This document shows, in pieces, positions 26,247 through 36,612 of a stretch of DNA of 64,000 bases. The notes beneath the pieces are model-generated. The model was not told the DNA's origin. It saw only the letters and a list, made by a program, of their open reading frames with translations, and did no database searches. Positions within the stretch are counted from its first letter, which is position 1; every line of letters starts with the position of its first letter. The DNA lies in assembly GCA_000934455.1 (NCBI GenBank), contig KN882225.1, positions 382,587 through 446,586 of the forward strand. The letters are read 5' to 3'. The position numbers and the translations under genes are program-made. Source of the stretch: Apostichopus parvimensis. Taxonomy: Eukaryota > Echinodermata > Holothuroidea > Aspidochirotida > Stichopodidae.

Positions 26247-26606
26247 CTGTCGAAAATAAAATAAAATGGTGACTGGAATCGTATGCACGAGAAGAGTAGA
26301 GGTAATATAATTAATGATAATAGAAATATAGCTTCGGGTAGATGGGGTGGGGGTGGCGATCCTGTGCATACACTAAACTAACTCGTCCCGTGACAACTTT
26401 TAAACGTACGGTACGTGACAGCCCTGGATCAGCTTGTCGAAACTGACTCGGGAACTGACTATTAGTCTGATTTTCTACTCAGTTCTTTGGAACTCGCTCC
26501 ATCCTGATCTCAGAGAATTAGCACCTCGTATACTGAACATCAGCAGATGACAGATGTCATTGCTCCACCGACCAGTGAGTAGGGTGTGACCTAACGGATA
26601 TTTCGC

Positions 26607-26651
26607 TAAACGTTTAACCGGATCGCCGCCGGTCGGTTAAACGTTTAACCG
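26607..26651. repeat. Paired TAAACGTTTAACCG palindromes
   Basis: TAAACGTTTAACCG at 26607 and the perfect 18-bp palindrome CGGTTAAACGTTTAACCG at 26634 flank a GC-rich spacer. It could be a transcription factor site pair or the end of a transposon. Confidence 0.55.
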
Positions 26652-27049
26652 CCGTTTTCCCTTTTTCGACGCACCGTCACTCGACTATTAGTATATGAAA
26701 ATAGGACATTATGAGTACAATAATTAAGGGTTTTTTCTAACAGGTAGCAATTCAGGCAAACAAGACGACGATCAATGTATGTTAATTACTAATTAGGCCC
26801 AATAATATTGTGAACATTTCGTGTAATAATTGCTGAAAGAATAACACACATGATCAGTATTCGTGGTCTTCAGAAGTTCAGATCACTAAATTTATATAAC
26901 TCGGCCTTCGGCAACATCGTAAGTTTTGAAAAAAACAATATATTTGTCTATCTATCTCAAGATTTTAAACCAAAATGAAAAATCATTGTTTAGAAAACAA
27001 ATTACGCACGCAAGTGTTGTGCGATGGGTTGTACAAATCAAGTTGAATC

Positions 27050-27515
27050 TGGGGAACTGTACTTCAGTGGTTCAAAAGCTATCTTGCTGATCGCAACCAG
27101 TTTGTTGCTATTAATAATATAAATTCTGTTTCTAAGCCAATTAAGTGTGGTGTTCCTGAAGGGTCCATACTTGGTCCATTGTTGTTTATAATTTATGTTA
27201 ATGACCACTATGGAGCCAGCAACAAATTTCATAAAATCTCTTATGCTGATGATACCAACCTGTTCTTTTCCAGTAATGACATTGATTTTCTATTGGATAC
27301 TATACAGAATGAGTTTACATATATTCATAATTGGTTTTGTGCAAATAAATTGTCACTCAATGTTAAGAAAACTACCTCCATTACGTTTAGTACACCTTCA
27401 AAGCACTTAAATCCTAACATAAATAGTATCAGACTTTGCGGTGTTTTATCGATAATCTATTGTTAAATTGCATACTTTAATACAAGAGATTGAAATAAAG
27501 TCTTGTGAATTGAAT
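27050..27515 (+). mobile_element. LINE fragment with reverse transcriptase motifs
   Basis: Reads WFKSYLADRNQF, then KCGVPEGSILGPLLF, then ISYADDTNLFF (the YADD catalytic box) and ANKLSLNVKKT. These are RT blocks of Jockey/CR1/L2-type LINEs. Coding ends about 27466. The sequence then passes to GAAATAAAGTCTTGTGAATT and an ATTGA-rich tail, so the piece looks internally deleted between the RT thumb and the 3' end. It is missing all of the 5' part (endonuclease). A dead copy. Confidence 0.8.
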
Positions 27516-27529
27516 TGAGTACTTTACAT

Positions 27530-28465
27530 TTGATACAAAAGTTACTTGAACAACAGCTTCCCAAAATTTGTGTCGCAATAGGTTAACTTTTAGCCGCGCA
27601 GCACAGTACCATTCACAATTTTCATATTACACCAAATTTTACACTCGGCGTCCAGATGGCGGGAAAATGTAACATCTTGTTTAATGTGTTGTGTCGTTCC
27701 CATGGTGCGATGAACTAGGGCAAGTTCGAATGTCGATGACCTACTTATGTTCTGTGACCAATGTCAGTAGGAATTATGTGTGTAAAAACTCGGGTTTTTC
27801 CACGTGTTATATATATAGAAGTTTTACGTAAGCGGAGCGAATTTTGGGGCGGCTCGTTGATTGTGAGGAAGCACTTATCTAAGCATGAATATTTGTGAAA
27901 AATATCGTAATGTTTCCAGATGTTCTCTTTGAATGTCCCCTCCATATATCTCTCTTTCTGCGTGCACTCAAAGCTTGACATTTACGCTAATTCTGTTAAG
28001 GGAAAAATTATCGTAATTTTCCGTTTATACGGCGACCACTAATATTTAAAATAGCTCTCTGGTTGCTGCACGGAGCCTGCACCAGGTAGTTAACAGTTAG
28101 TGGAGGCCTGTCACGGCGAAAGAATAACACACGAAGGCTAGGCATGACCATTTCCCATGAAGGTTGAACCTGAAAAGCTGGCATCAGCACCTACAAACAC
28201 TGGTAAACACATTCAAGTCTACTCCACCCCGATTTGAGAGCGGTCCCTACCCTAGATTGTCAATATTATATTTATAGGAACTCGATGCATTTGCCCACCC
28301 CTACGATTCCGTAACCGAGGTATCAGAATATGACTAGTTACTAAAAAATAATGGTCACCATCTTAACCACAACGGCCGCCAAAATGGTTCAAATTTTTGG
28401 ATTCTACGGCCAGGTGTAATTGAATCATTTATCATCAATATAAGAATAATTGATTGGAATCTTAC
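27530..28465. other. Gene-free stretch
   Basis: Intergenic sequence without supported exons or repeats, between a LINE relic and a minus-strand exon. Confidence 0.35.
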
Positions 28466-28619
28466 CTGATATCCAGATAACTATGACAGGGTATTTCGCA
28501 GCGCCTGGCTGTGTGCACATCAGTGAACCGTCTGCTGGCCATCCTACCTCAATCACATCTCTCTTATCCCAATATTCGTTTCGGAACTTGGACCTCTCGT
28601 AATATGATAGGATCCACGA
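28466..28619 (-). CDS. Probable exon of an unrecognised gene
   Basis: Open from a cgtacgcag acceptor to a gtaagatt donor; 154 nt, phase 0 entry and phase 1 exit. Reads SWILSYYERSKFRNEYWDKR, then EVGWPADGSLMCTQPG and KYPVIVIWISG. No family recognised. It lies to the left of a CpG-rich, promoter-like zone and would be transcribed away from it. Confidence 0.45.
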
Positions 28620-28699
28620 CTGCGTACGCCATCACGGAATAATTGTAGAATTGTGCGTTTGCCTAATGTGAATGTTCTACAGGTGATTTAGAAGCTATA

Positions 28700-29347
28700 A
28701 TAAAATCAGTTACAAGCAACGAGTTGAAGAAATTTGGAGGATTCATGTCCATTGGGCGCGCGCGTACCATGCATGGAGGGTCATGTGATCTGTTCCAGGG
28801 TGGTACCAAACTGATATTTCTCTGTAGCAGTTCGAGAATAGTGTTAGTGACTTCGTGAAAGATTTGCACCAAGACGGATCGGACATGGGAACTAACGGCG
28901 TAAGAAGGTACTGGTACTTCAGGCCTACGAAATAGTACTAATATGCTAACGTTAGACATGCTGGCACAGAACAAGTACAGACACATTGGGCTTGCAGCGG
29001 GAAATATCGATGTCTGTATTGTATTTCAAGAACGATTTGTTTGGTGCTGTGGGGAATTGTTTAGTTCAGTGCAACCACGGAATTCTCCATGGAACAGAGC
29101 CTAATGCTGCTCGACGGGAATATAGCTATCACGGCACGGTTATTGCTAGGTAACGGGTGTCGTCTGCTGCTCTAAGCACGCATACACATTTACGTACTAG
29201 TTGGGTGAAATCATCATGCGTGATGGGGAGAGTAATATATTAGTACCACCCTGGAACACATCACATGACCCTCCATGCATGGTACGCGCGTACGCTCGTA
29301 TTTACTGTGTGATAGTTCCTCCAGATTTATTAAACTCGTTGGTTACA
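28700..29347. repeat. Inverted duplicate of about 110 bp around a 420-bp spacer
   Basis: The left arm (28700-28815) on the minus strand matches the right arm (29239-29347) on the plus strand. Shared words include AGTACCACCCTGGAACA, ATCACATGACCCTCCATGCA, TGGTACGCGCG, CCTCCA and AACTCGTTG. Identity is highest over the first 55 bases. Either the arms of an inverted-repeat element or an inverted promoter duplication. Confidence 0.75.
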
Positions 29348-29350
29348 AGC

Positions 29351-29428
29351 AGAGCCGTATATAGAGAGAGTTCGGCCAACTGGCGATTTGTGACGTCACA
29401 TGTTTACAATGGACGCCATGATAGTTCC
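29351..29428 (+). promoter_or_regulatory. Promoter-like module 1, with a perfect CRE
   Basis: AGAGCCGTATATAGAGAGAG (29351) followed by TTCGGCCAA, a perfect cAMP-response-type palindrome TGACGTCA (29391-29398), and GGACGCCATGATAGTTCC (29411-29428). The first and last blocks recur, in the same order and relative orientation, at 35699-35610 on the other strand. A start codon with a good splice donor lies 220 bp downstream. Promoter function is inferred. Confidence 0.5.
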
Positions 29429-29646
29429 TTAACAGTTGCGCGAAATCGTGCAGAAACAGTGCGTCGTACATAACCCCTGTACAAGAACTATACAGCTAAC
29501 CTACTATTGGTGGGCTAGTAGCGTTTATTTATACGGAGGAAATGCATTTATTGTTGCACCACGTTCGAAGAAAATGTCAACGTAATTAAAATCATAAATA
29601 ATTCACTTTCTTTTATCCGTTCGTCACGAAACAAGAAGTTGTTCTT

Positions 29647-29667
29647 ATGATGAAGGTCTACGACCAG
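29647..29667 (+). CDS. Possible short first coding exon
   Basis: ATGATGAAGGTCTACGACCAG followed at once by a strong donor, GTAAGTG. If real it encodes MMKVYDQ and continues in an exon I could not find. Its position after promoter-like module 1 is the main support. Confidence 0.3.
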
Positions 29668-29669
29668 GT

Positions 29670-30017
29670 AAGTGAAATAACCATGCAAAATAGCCTACAG
29701 TAGTAAGTCAACTAGGCTAGTAGTAGTATTACTAGTAATAAACAGACAGGGTTAAGCTCTTATGCTCATGGCTCTAGTCTAAGTTTAGGTGAGCTGCATC
29801 TTTGTAGGGATACAGTTGTACATTACATGTAGGACTCAGGAGCTTCTCATGCCCACAGGCACTCGTAATGTAAGGTAGGTGTATAGTACAAAAATATGGG
29901 CATGTATTTATAATTATATACTATACACCTACAGTAGTTAACTTTATGAGTACCTACTGTAGGCCTACATCATGGTAATGCAGGGGTTACGGTTTGTCAC
30001 TACAGTCTTCAGGGTTA
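29670..30017. other. Gene-free stretch
   Basis: Contains AGTAGT-rich low-complexity sequence near 29700 and 29930. If the short exon before it is real, this is the start of its intron. Confidence 0.3.
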
Positions 30018-30023
30018 CTATTG

Positions 30024-30516
30024 CATAGCTCCCAACTCTTGAGTAGGCAAATGCTGGTCCATGCCACGAATCGCCTTCCTGGGGGAGAGGTATAAGGGGA
30101 GGGGTGATTTTTTTGGGAATCCTGGTGATGCCTACAATGTAAAATGGTGGCACTTAGAAAGGCTTTTGTCACCCAAAATTTTCGGAGAAATATGCATTTT
30201 TTTTGTGTGTAACATCAATAAATTGAATAGTAGGTGATAATTCATTCTTTCCCGTGGCATGAAAATGTTCGCTGCTCGCCCCAATGAAAGAAATATAGGC
30301 TAATTTGAGGTTGAAATGGTGCTGTAAAGGAGGTTTTATACTCTATTATGATAAATGCTAAAGAAATGATGGTTGCTAAGTCAAAATTTGATGCAATTTT
30401 TTTTATGTATACTTGACAATTGCAATGCAGGTTTTTCGGACGCTTGCGCGGGTCAGCGGGTTTGGGTGTGAGAATGCGGGTCCAACCCGCGAAATGCGGG
30501 TCAGTTAGGAGCTCTG
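30024..30516. mobile_element. Nonautonomous inverted-repeat element, 493 bp
   Basis: Left end CATAGCTCCCAACT; right end on the other strand CAGAGCTCCTAACT (12 of 14 match). Both sides carry CTATTG (30018-30023 and 30517-30522) as a direct repeat, which fits a target duplication that may have lost bases. The interior includes a hairpin of GCGGGT words. Most likely hAT-like. Confidence 0.65.
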
Positions 30517-30522
30517 CTATTG

Positions 30523-31069
30523 ATTTTCAGTATCAGTTGTTGGCTGATAAAAATGATAAAGAAAGTAGACAGGTCCTTAATTGAAATTTTAAATCATTTT
30601 ATTTATAAGAAACTATCACATATGTACAATAATATTGATTTGATCAGGGAATATGAACAAATGGTCTACACTTATAGTAGAATGACATGTGTACATTAAA
30701 ACTGTTAAATAGTAAAGGCTATAACTTTCAAAGTACTTACTTACTGAATATATTGGCTATAGCTGGCTGGAATATTCTGTCAAAATTGCAGTAGGCTATA
30801 CCCAAATGTTGTTTATAAATTGAGTTAGCCTAAATAATTTAATTGTAATTTGATTTCAAAATCTTGAAAAGGCTTTTAAAAAGCTTGGAAAACCTACTTT
30901 TGGCAGATTTCAATAAGGAAATTATGATCTTTATCTGCCACTATACATACAGTTACTTTCAGCATACACAAGTTACAGCAAATACCAGTTTGCAGCACAC
31001 AGTGTACACCGTATCATATGTATCCAGCAGGGACATTTTTTCAATTTGACTGCAAGCAGTGCATAGTTA
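30523..31069. other. Gene-free AT-rich stretch
   Basis: No coding region, repeat array or element ends that I can support. Confidence 0.4.
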
Positions 31070-31152
31070 CCAGTGCTGTGGCCGAGTGGATAAAAGTGGT
31101 GGCATGTAAAACAATGAGGCTAAGCAAATGGGAGGTTCCGCGTGGCAGCTGA
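31070..31152 (+). mobile_element. tRNA-Ser-like SINE head
   Basis: TGGCCGAGTGG is a perfect match to a tRNA-Ser/Leu A box. It is followed by a diverged anticodon-arm-like stretch and a weak B box (GAGGTTCCGCG). The acceptor stem does not pair well, so this is a tRNA-derived SINE head or pseudogene, not a working tRNA gene. Confidence 0.6.
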
Positions 31153-31268
31153 CAGAGGGGGGAGAGGGGAGGTGGCAAAATCACAATTGAGACTACAATA
31201 CTAGTGTTGACGGAAGTACATCAGAAAGCAATAGACACAAGAATGTGTATGTTGAGTGGAATAAATGA

Positions 31269-31288
31269 CCAATGCTGTGGCCGAGAGG

Positions 31289-31321
<33 letters not shown>

Positions 31322-31345
31322 GAGACTTATATAGCGCCAAATCAG
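31269..31345. repeat. Second SINE head fragment fused to (ATA)n and TATATAGCGCC box
   Basis: AATGCTGTGGCCGAGAGGAT repeats the start of the SINE head 200 bp upstream. It runs directly into about ten ATA units, then GAGACTTATATAGCGCC. On the minus strand this last part reads GGCGCTATATAAGTCTC-(ATT)n, matching the tail at 3015-3093. Confidence 0.55.
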
Positions 31346-31349
31346 TAAG

Positions 31350-31990
31350 TCAGGAAGCCACCTGTCGTGTAAGTTGTAATCCATAAGCCCTTCTGGATTT
31401 CTCCCACATAAGTGGTCGCTTAAGCATGATCAAAATAATTGCTGATCATTGTTATTATTGTTGACTTCATACCTAATTCAAAAATCTTCATTTTTCCAAG
31501 CCCTTAATAATATTTGTAAAACCAATCTTGTTTCTGATTCAGCATTTTGCTCCAATTTTCAGTATGTATTACCTTTCAACACTGTTTCATGTTGAGACAC
31601 ACAGCTGCAGCTATCATTGTCTGAAGGTGAGATCCTCAAATCTCACAGCTAAAAACACACAATGTGTAGTACTGTATGGTATGCTGCAATATTAATGATC
31701 ACTGTAGTAATCAGGTTTGGCCATATTTGTGGGTAGGTAACTGTTATTCACATACTTTTAAGAACAAAATTCATGCTACCTTCCAGATCTGTTGGAAAAT
31801 AATTCAAATAAAATAAAACTGTTAGCAAACTGCTTATCCACTAGAGAGCCTGTGTAAGAGAATGTGTAAAAGTAAGTTGGCCTGACGTTTCGATCCTAGG
31901 CAGAACAGCATACTGAAAATAAATCTATTTGGGTTTAAAATACTATGACAAACTTATGTCATTCAAGTCTGATTTATTCACTTGATTTTA
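31350..31990. other. Gene-free stretch
   Basis: AT-rich; no supported gene. It probably includes the 3' flank of the P-like element that ends nearby. Confidence 0.35.
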
Positions 31991-32020
31991 TTAACGACAT
32001 GCCTCATTGCCATCCCTTTA

Positions 32021-33130
32021 CTACTCTCCCCCAGACTTTTTATGCTGAATTTCTGTCTTATTTTCAGCCCTTAACTTTTTACAAAAGATGTGGAGAAGGA
32101 CATTCAGGTACATGTATCTTGAAAGCAGTTTCCCTTTGATGTTGTGACACTCTGGAAATTGGCAGGTTGCAGTTGAATCGATAGCCAAGGTCAACCGTTT
32201 CTTGGCATTCCCCATGTTGATGAGGTCATCACTGCTAAACTTCCTGAAGGTCATTTCAACAGTCTTGAGGTATTGGAAAGCCTTTTGATTTGGATGAACG
32301 AGGTTACCTTCAGTGTATTCCTTATAACTTAAAATTAAAGTTAATGTAGCCAAAATGGAAGATGATGGGGAAGTGGATTGAATGTTGTACAAACAGCTTG
32401 AGCAGTGCTTATCATTTTGCTTCAGTCTGGATATGCAATAACCACTGAGGTGGTATAAGCTGTTTTCTTCATCTGTGGTCATCGGGTCAGGTGTTTGTGC
32501 CAGATGAATGTTCACCTCAGGAATGTCATCTGATGTTGGACGGTCTGGCGTTTCAAAACTGAAATCCGCGAGGAAGTTGTTCTCATCGGTTTGATAGTTT
32601 CCAGCAGTTGGTATCTTCAAGAACTGGGAGACGGTTATTATTCGCAGGGCATACTTGAATTCAACTGAGGAAGGGATTGGGTCCTTTGAGCGGACACTGC
32701 TGAATAGATTCTCCAAGCTCCGGTAAAACGTCTGCCAAGAAGTGAAGATAGGGATGAGGCTGACAAGGGTGTGGAATTTTGTTAACAGTTAGGCATTCTT
32801 TTCCACAGATGATGCCAAACTTTGCCAGGTTGCTTGATTCATGCTTCCCATGTCACTGGTAACTGCAACAGTAACTGAATTATTTCCATTATTAAAGGCT
32901 TCACAGCAGCACCGTCATTGCTCCTACCTTTATGGCCAACTTCTGGAACACCTCATTCAGAACACCTGGCTCAAATCTAACCGTTTCTATCTTCATTCGC
33001 AGTGTTCGTAATGATGGCAGTGGTTGATTTTGTGAAAGGAGTACTTCAGACCTTGATGGTTGGTTACATTGACTGTTGTTATTTTGCTGATTTGGTGTGA
33101 CTGATAGTGTTGCATTACTAGTGTCACGAT
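32021..33130 (-). pseudogene. P-element-like transposase body, internally deleted
   Basis: Exon from a tctgtgcaag acceptor at 33130. Blocks in order: SLRTLRMKIETVRFEPGVL with NEVFQKLAIKV (helical region next to the THAP part in THAP9/P transposases), AVTSDMGSMNQATWQ (first catalytic Asp region), then in a second frame CLTVNKIPHPCQPHPYLHF and FLADV. After that the text jumps straight to SLENLFSSVRSKD and EFKYALRIITVSQFL, the C-terminal block of this family, ending LSGYCISRLK...CSSC. The middle of the catalytic core, some hundreds of residues, is missing. An in-frame stop near 32901 and a shift near 32810 are also seen. The protein would have been a THAP-type DNA transposase; this copy cannot work. 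Confidence 0.75.
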
Positions 33131-33659
33131 CTTGCACAGAATGCAAAGTCAAAATAAACAAATAAGTTACTGAAATTTGATTATTCCTTTTACTGATCAA
33201 TATAGAGTAGCATATTTCTGCAAAACCATTGAAATTAATAATTCAATTACTCAATAAATGGTTTTCTTATTATTATATAAAATGTACACAGAGGAATAAA
33301 ACCATTTCCCAGGACTGGAAGTAGGAAAAGATCATTAGACTTGCCAAGCCAATTTGACAAAAATTAACAGAATTTGGTTTCTGCTAAAATAAAATGATTG
33401 TATCTGCAAAACTGTTATATGCATTATGCAGCCTATTATCACCGATCATTTCTGGGTCTTATCATTTCTTTGAATATGATCATTACCCTTCCTTCCAGTT
33501 TCGGTCCCTTCTTGGTTATTTGTGAGACGAGGTTTGTGCCCGGGACCTTCTGTAAACTTGCTACTGTATATGATGTTACACATTTACAGAAAAGCAAAAG
33601 CTTTCATCAGCTGGGTGGCACAAAATATTTGTCTGAACTGTATGAATAGTAAGTATGAT

Positions 33660-34072
33660 TAGCAATGTATTTACAGCATGATGTTAACATTCGACAGATA
33701 AATTTCAAAATTGGTGTGGAGGGAAACAGGAATGAAATGACAAGTTCAGAAGCATGATGAAGGGATTTGGAAGAAGAATGAATACTGTAGATTGAGTAAA
33801 TGATGAAGAGTTGACTTTAGAAGTGAGTACCAGAGCCTCGGTCTGAGTAGCCATGAAGTTGGAACACTGGACCTCCCTGCTCCAAGTGCAAAGTTGTAAA
33901 TCAACTAATCAAGTGGGAAATCTGGAGGTTAAAAAGACCTATATGTATAAAATGTTAATCTTATTGTTTTTAATAATCATTTGCTTGAACAATAATTAAT
34001 ATAGTATGTTTGCCATTTTCCAAGGTCAATTAATATATTCCATCAAAAGTGAAATAAACATTAAATACTTTG
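33660..34072. other. Intron-like stretch of the P-like locus
   Basis: No repeat or exon seen; lies between two exons assigned to the same minus-strand gene. Confidence 0.35.
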
Positions 34073-34295
34073 CAAGTTTATCATTAATCTGTAGTTGCAG
34101 TTCTTCATTTGGTGACCAAGAATAGTTGTGGTCAACTAATACATTTTGTAGCACTGTTGGCACAGAACCTCTCTCAAGTACTCTCCATCTTTTGGGATGA
34201 GTCTTATGCTGAAGTAGTGTGGAGATGGCATCTTTCCTACGCTTCCGCTTGCTTTCACTTAGACACCTTCCAAATTGGCCATCTTTAAAGTGAGC
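34073..34295 (-). pseudogene. Second exon of the P-like THAP transposase
   Basis: Starts after a cattttaaag acceptor and reads AHFKDGQFGRCLSESKRKRR, then HPKRWRVLERGSVPTVL and NEELQLQINDK. AHFKDGQF completes the THAP zinc-finger signature (C-x2-H-F) begun by LCD at the end of the first exon, and both junctions are phase 0. The basic stretch that follows is typical after THAP fingers. Confidence 0.6.
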
Positions 34296-34470
34296 CTTTA
34301 AAATGAAAGTGAAGTTTTGTAAAAAGAAAGTAATTAAGTAATATTTAAAGTCCCAATCTTAACGAAAATCCTATAAATCAGGGTGGCGCCAGGGTTCCCT
34401 TCTGGGCTCCCAGTTTCCAAGTCAATAGGGTAGGCTGACAAATTGCAAAATTAATCTTCTGAATGGCTAA

Positions 34471-34668
34471 AGCAGACCTGCCAACCTAAAAAACTTGGAG
34501 ATTTGCAAATTTCAAACCAAAACCTAGGAAATTACCTGGTCATGCAAGTGAGGAAAGTAAGATATTTTGAAGATACATGCTGATGCGAAACTGAAAGGTA
34601 TTACTAACTGTCATAATTGAAGACTTAACAGCGAGAATTTTACAATAAACTACAGAGTTGACAGGCAC
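34471..34668. mobile_element. Possible small inverted-repeat element
   Basis: Left end AGACCTGCCAACCT and right end, on the other strand, GTGCCTGTCAACTCT are similar but imperfect. No target duplication was found. Terminus type resembles some hAT-like MITEs. Confidence 0.3.
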
Positions 34669-34679
34669 AAGGAGGCCTA

Positions 34680-35260
34680 GCCAAGTATTTTGTCTTTTGT
34701 AGGATAAGTTATTTGGAGATGGACTGGGCCTTTTCTAGGCTAAACCTTAACGTTAAGCCTGTAGGCCAAAGGAGTTGTCTCTTCTAATGGAGTTTTCGAC
34801 TGAAACTGTAAGGCCTAGCTAATTTAGAACTATGCTGTATAACTGTTAAGTCTGTTAAAATTACAATTCTTCATTCAAAGCGCTCTTGCATAGCCAGCTA
34901 CAGTAGGTGCTTATCCTACTTCCTAGGCCTATCTCAAGAAGTATAAGCATAGCCCTATGTATTGTTATGCCCTCCGTAATGAGACTATATGTGATCTAGG
35001 CTAGTACTTCTTTTGCCCATAGCTCAAGTCGTATGATCGAGTGACGCAGCTATTTGTCTGCATATAGGTAAATTAGGCCTAACTCAGGCCTGCTGTAGTC
35101 AGACTTAAGGCCTAGCCTAAGTAGGCTAGCATTGGTCTAACTCCTAGACTAGCACTGGCCTAATTCTAACTGAGGTAGGCCAGGCTTTTTATAACTCAGT
35201 CTAAGCCTCGAATTAGCAAGGCATATGCTTGTTCGCTTCGATCTAAAATGGAAGTTAACA
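34680..35260. repeat. TAGGCCTA-rich low-complexity stretch
   Basis: Many overlapping AGGCCTA, GGCCTAG and TAGGCTAG words, more than elsewhere in the window. No coding evidence; lies in an inferred intron of the P-like gene. Confidence 0.5.
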
Positions 35261-35341
35261 GGAAATTCTGGCCTTTTATAACCAAAACATGACGATCTAG
35301 TCTTCGATGATGAGGCCTAGACTATATATGCCTATCCTCAC

Positions 35342-35486
35342 ATCACACAGCTTGGTACTATTCCCTTTAGACCGCCAGCCTTCCCGACCAACTTTTGTTT
35401 CCCAAATCTTTCGTCTTGGACGTTGGTTGGAAAACAAAATAAACTTCACTTCGCTGGCTACATCCCCAGGCCGCACATCAAGGCAT
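35342..35486 (-). pseudogene. THAP-type zinc finger exon at the start of the P-like gene
   Basis: Begins with an ATG at 35486. In one frame it reads CAAWGCSQRSEVYF (first two zinc-binding cysteines, C-x4-C). In another frame it reads RRKIWETKVGREGW and NSTKLCD, then a gtgagg donor. THAP domains have the order MPxC, C, FP, W, LCxxHF, and all of these can be found across the exon pair. At least one stop just after the start and one or two frame shifts break it. It lies about 125 bp downstream of promoter-like module 2. Confidence 0.6.
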
Positions 35487-35609
35487 GGTTGTAAATTGAG
35501 AGCTTTTTCTGTTTTCTTTAACAATATAAAATAATTGTTACGCAAGTATTGTACTAAGTATGTATTGTATTGTTAGTGTTGTCTGCTCATCGCAAAAAGT
35601 TTTCGATTT

Positions 35610-35699
35610 GGAACTATCATGGCGTCCTATGAGGGCGTGACACCTCTCACCAATCAAAATCGGTCCCCCATTGGCCAAACTCTCTAAATATACGGCTCT
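35610..35699 (-). promoter_or_regulatory. Promoter-like module 2, with two CCAAT boxes
   Basis: Read on the minus strand: AGAGCCGTATATTTAGAGAG, TTTGGCCAATGG (CCAAT box), GATTGGTG (reverse CCAAT), then GGACGCCATGATAGTTCC. It has the same first and last blocks as module 1 and points at the THAP start codon at 35486. Function inferred from position and repetition. Confidence 0.5.
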
Positions 35700-35715
35700 G
35701 GTTACACTTTTTCAT

Positions 35716-35959
35716 GGAACAAAGTGGTGAATGGTACGCGGACCGGCGATAAGGTACGCGCGCGTGATTATGATTCGCCATACTGCGCGCTCATCGTCGC
35801 GTACACACCTACGATCGCTTCATGAGACGCACGCGCAGGAACAAAGTTGTAAATTATACGCGGAACGGCGATAAGGTACGCGCGCGTAATTATGATTCGG
35901 CAGACTGCGCTCTCACTGTCGCGTGCAAACCTACGATCGTTTCATCTGGAACGCGCGCA
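35716..35959. repeat. Two 122-bp CpG-rich tandem units
   Basis: 35716-35837 and 35838-35959 share GGAACAAAGT, ACGCGGA, CGGCGATAAGGTACGCGCGC, ATTATGATTCG, ACTGCGC, GTCGCGT and CCTACGATCG. Identity is about 85 percent by eye. GGTACGCGCG occurs once in each unit. Adjacent to promoter-like module 2. Confidence 0.85.
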
Positions 35960-36049
35960 AAATACTTGCTTGGGACGCTCATTGAGTTAGCTTCCTGCAT
36001 TTGCTCAAATTGCTCAAATTGGGTCGATATGGACCCAAATAATCATTGA

Positions 36050-36555
36050 ATTTAAAGAAAAATAGTACTCAGCCATCTTACATCCTACAACATTCATTTA
36101 GGTATTGAAATGTAGCTAAGACCATGCGTTTGTGTAGAAAACAAATACAAAGGTGGGTTACTGTTATTTGTTTTTTAGTGGGTGGGGCTCAAATGTCAAA
36201 GGTCATCTGAAAATGACGTGATTTGGGTAAAAATCGATGTTTGCATAAAAAAAATCCTGACAGAAAATAAAAGTTGAACAGACCCCCCCATTATATTTGG
36301 AATAAATCCTAACATGTTTTGAACATATTCTGAGCATTTCAGCAATATATCTATAGAAGGTTCTGAGAAAAATGCAAATGTCCTTGAAATTTCCTGTAAT
36401 TTGACACCAAAATCGTCCAAATCCGTTCATTTATGAAAATATTATCGTTCCCGAACGCTTCATCCTAGGTACGTGATTTTTTCTTCAATTTTTAGATATT
36501 TAGGTCACTGCAACATTTCTAATTGATAGTTATGACATAGCGCCCCCACATTCCT
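36050..36555. other. Gene-free stretch upstream of the piggyBac gene
   Basis: Includes CATTTATGAAAATATTATCG and other AT-rich sequence; could hold the 5' end of the piggyBac element, but I saw no TTAA-flanked terminal repeat that I could pair. Confidence 0.35.
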
Positions 36556-36612
36556 TTGAAAATTGATCGCAACCGCCGCTGTTGTGTCAACTGTGCACGT
36601 ACACTTTCCAAC

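Noticed and set aside
29241-29300. Matching peptide text VPPWNRSHDPPCMVRA and VPPWNTSHDPPCMVRA on the two arms of the inverted duplicate
   Set aside because: The likeness is explained by the DNA inverted repeat itself; neither frame continues into a supported exon.
31070-31152. Functional tRNA-Ser gene
   Set aside because: The A box is good, but the B box and acceptor stem are too poor; a SINE head fits better.
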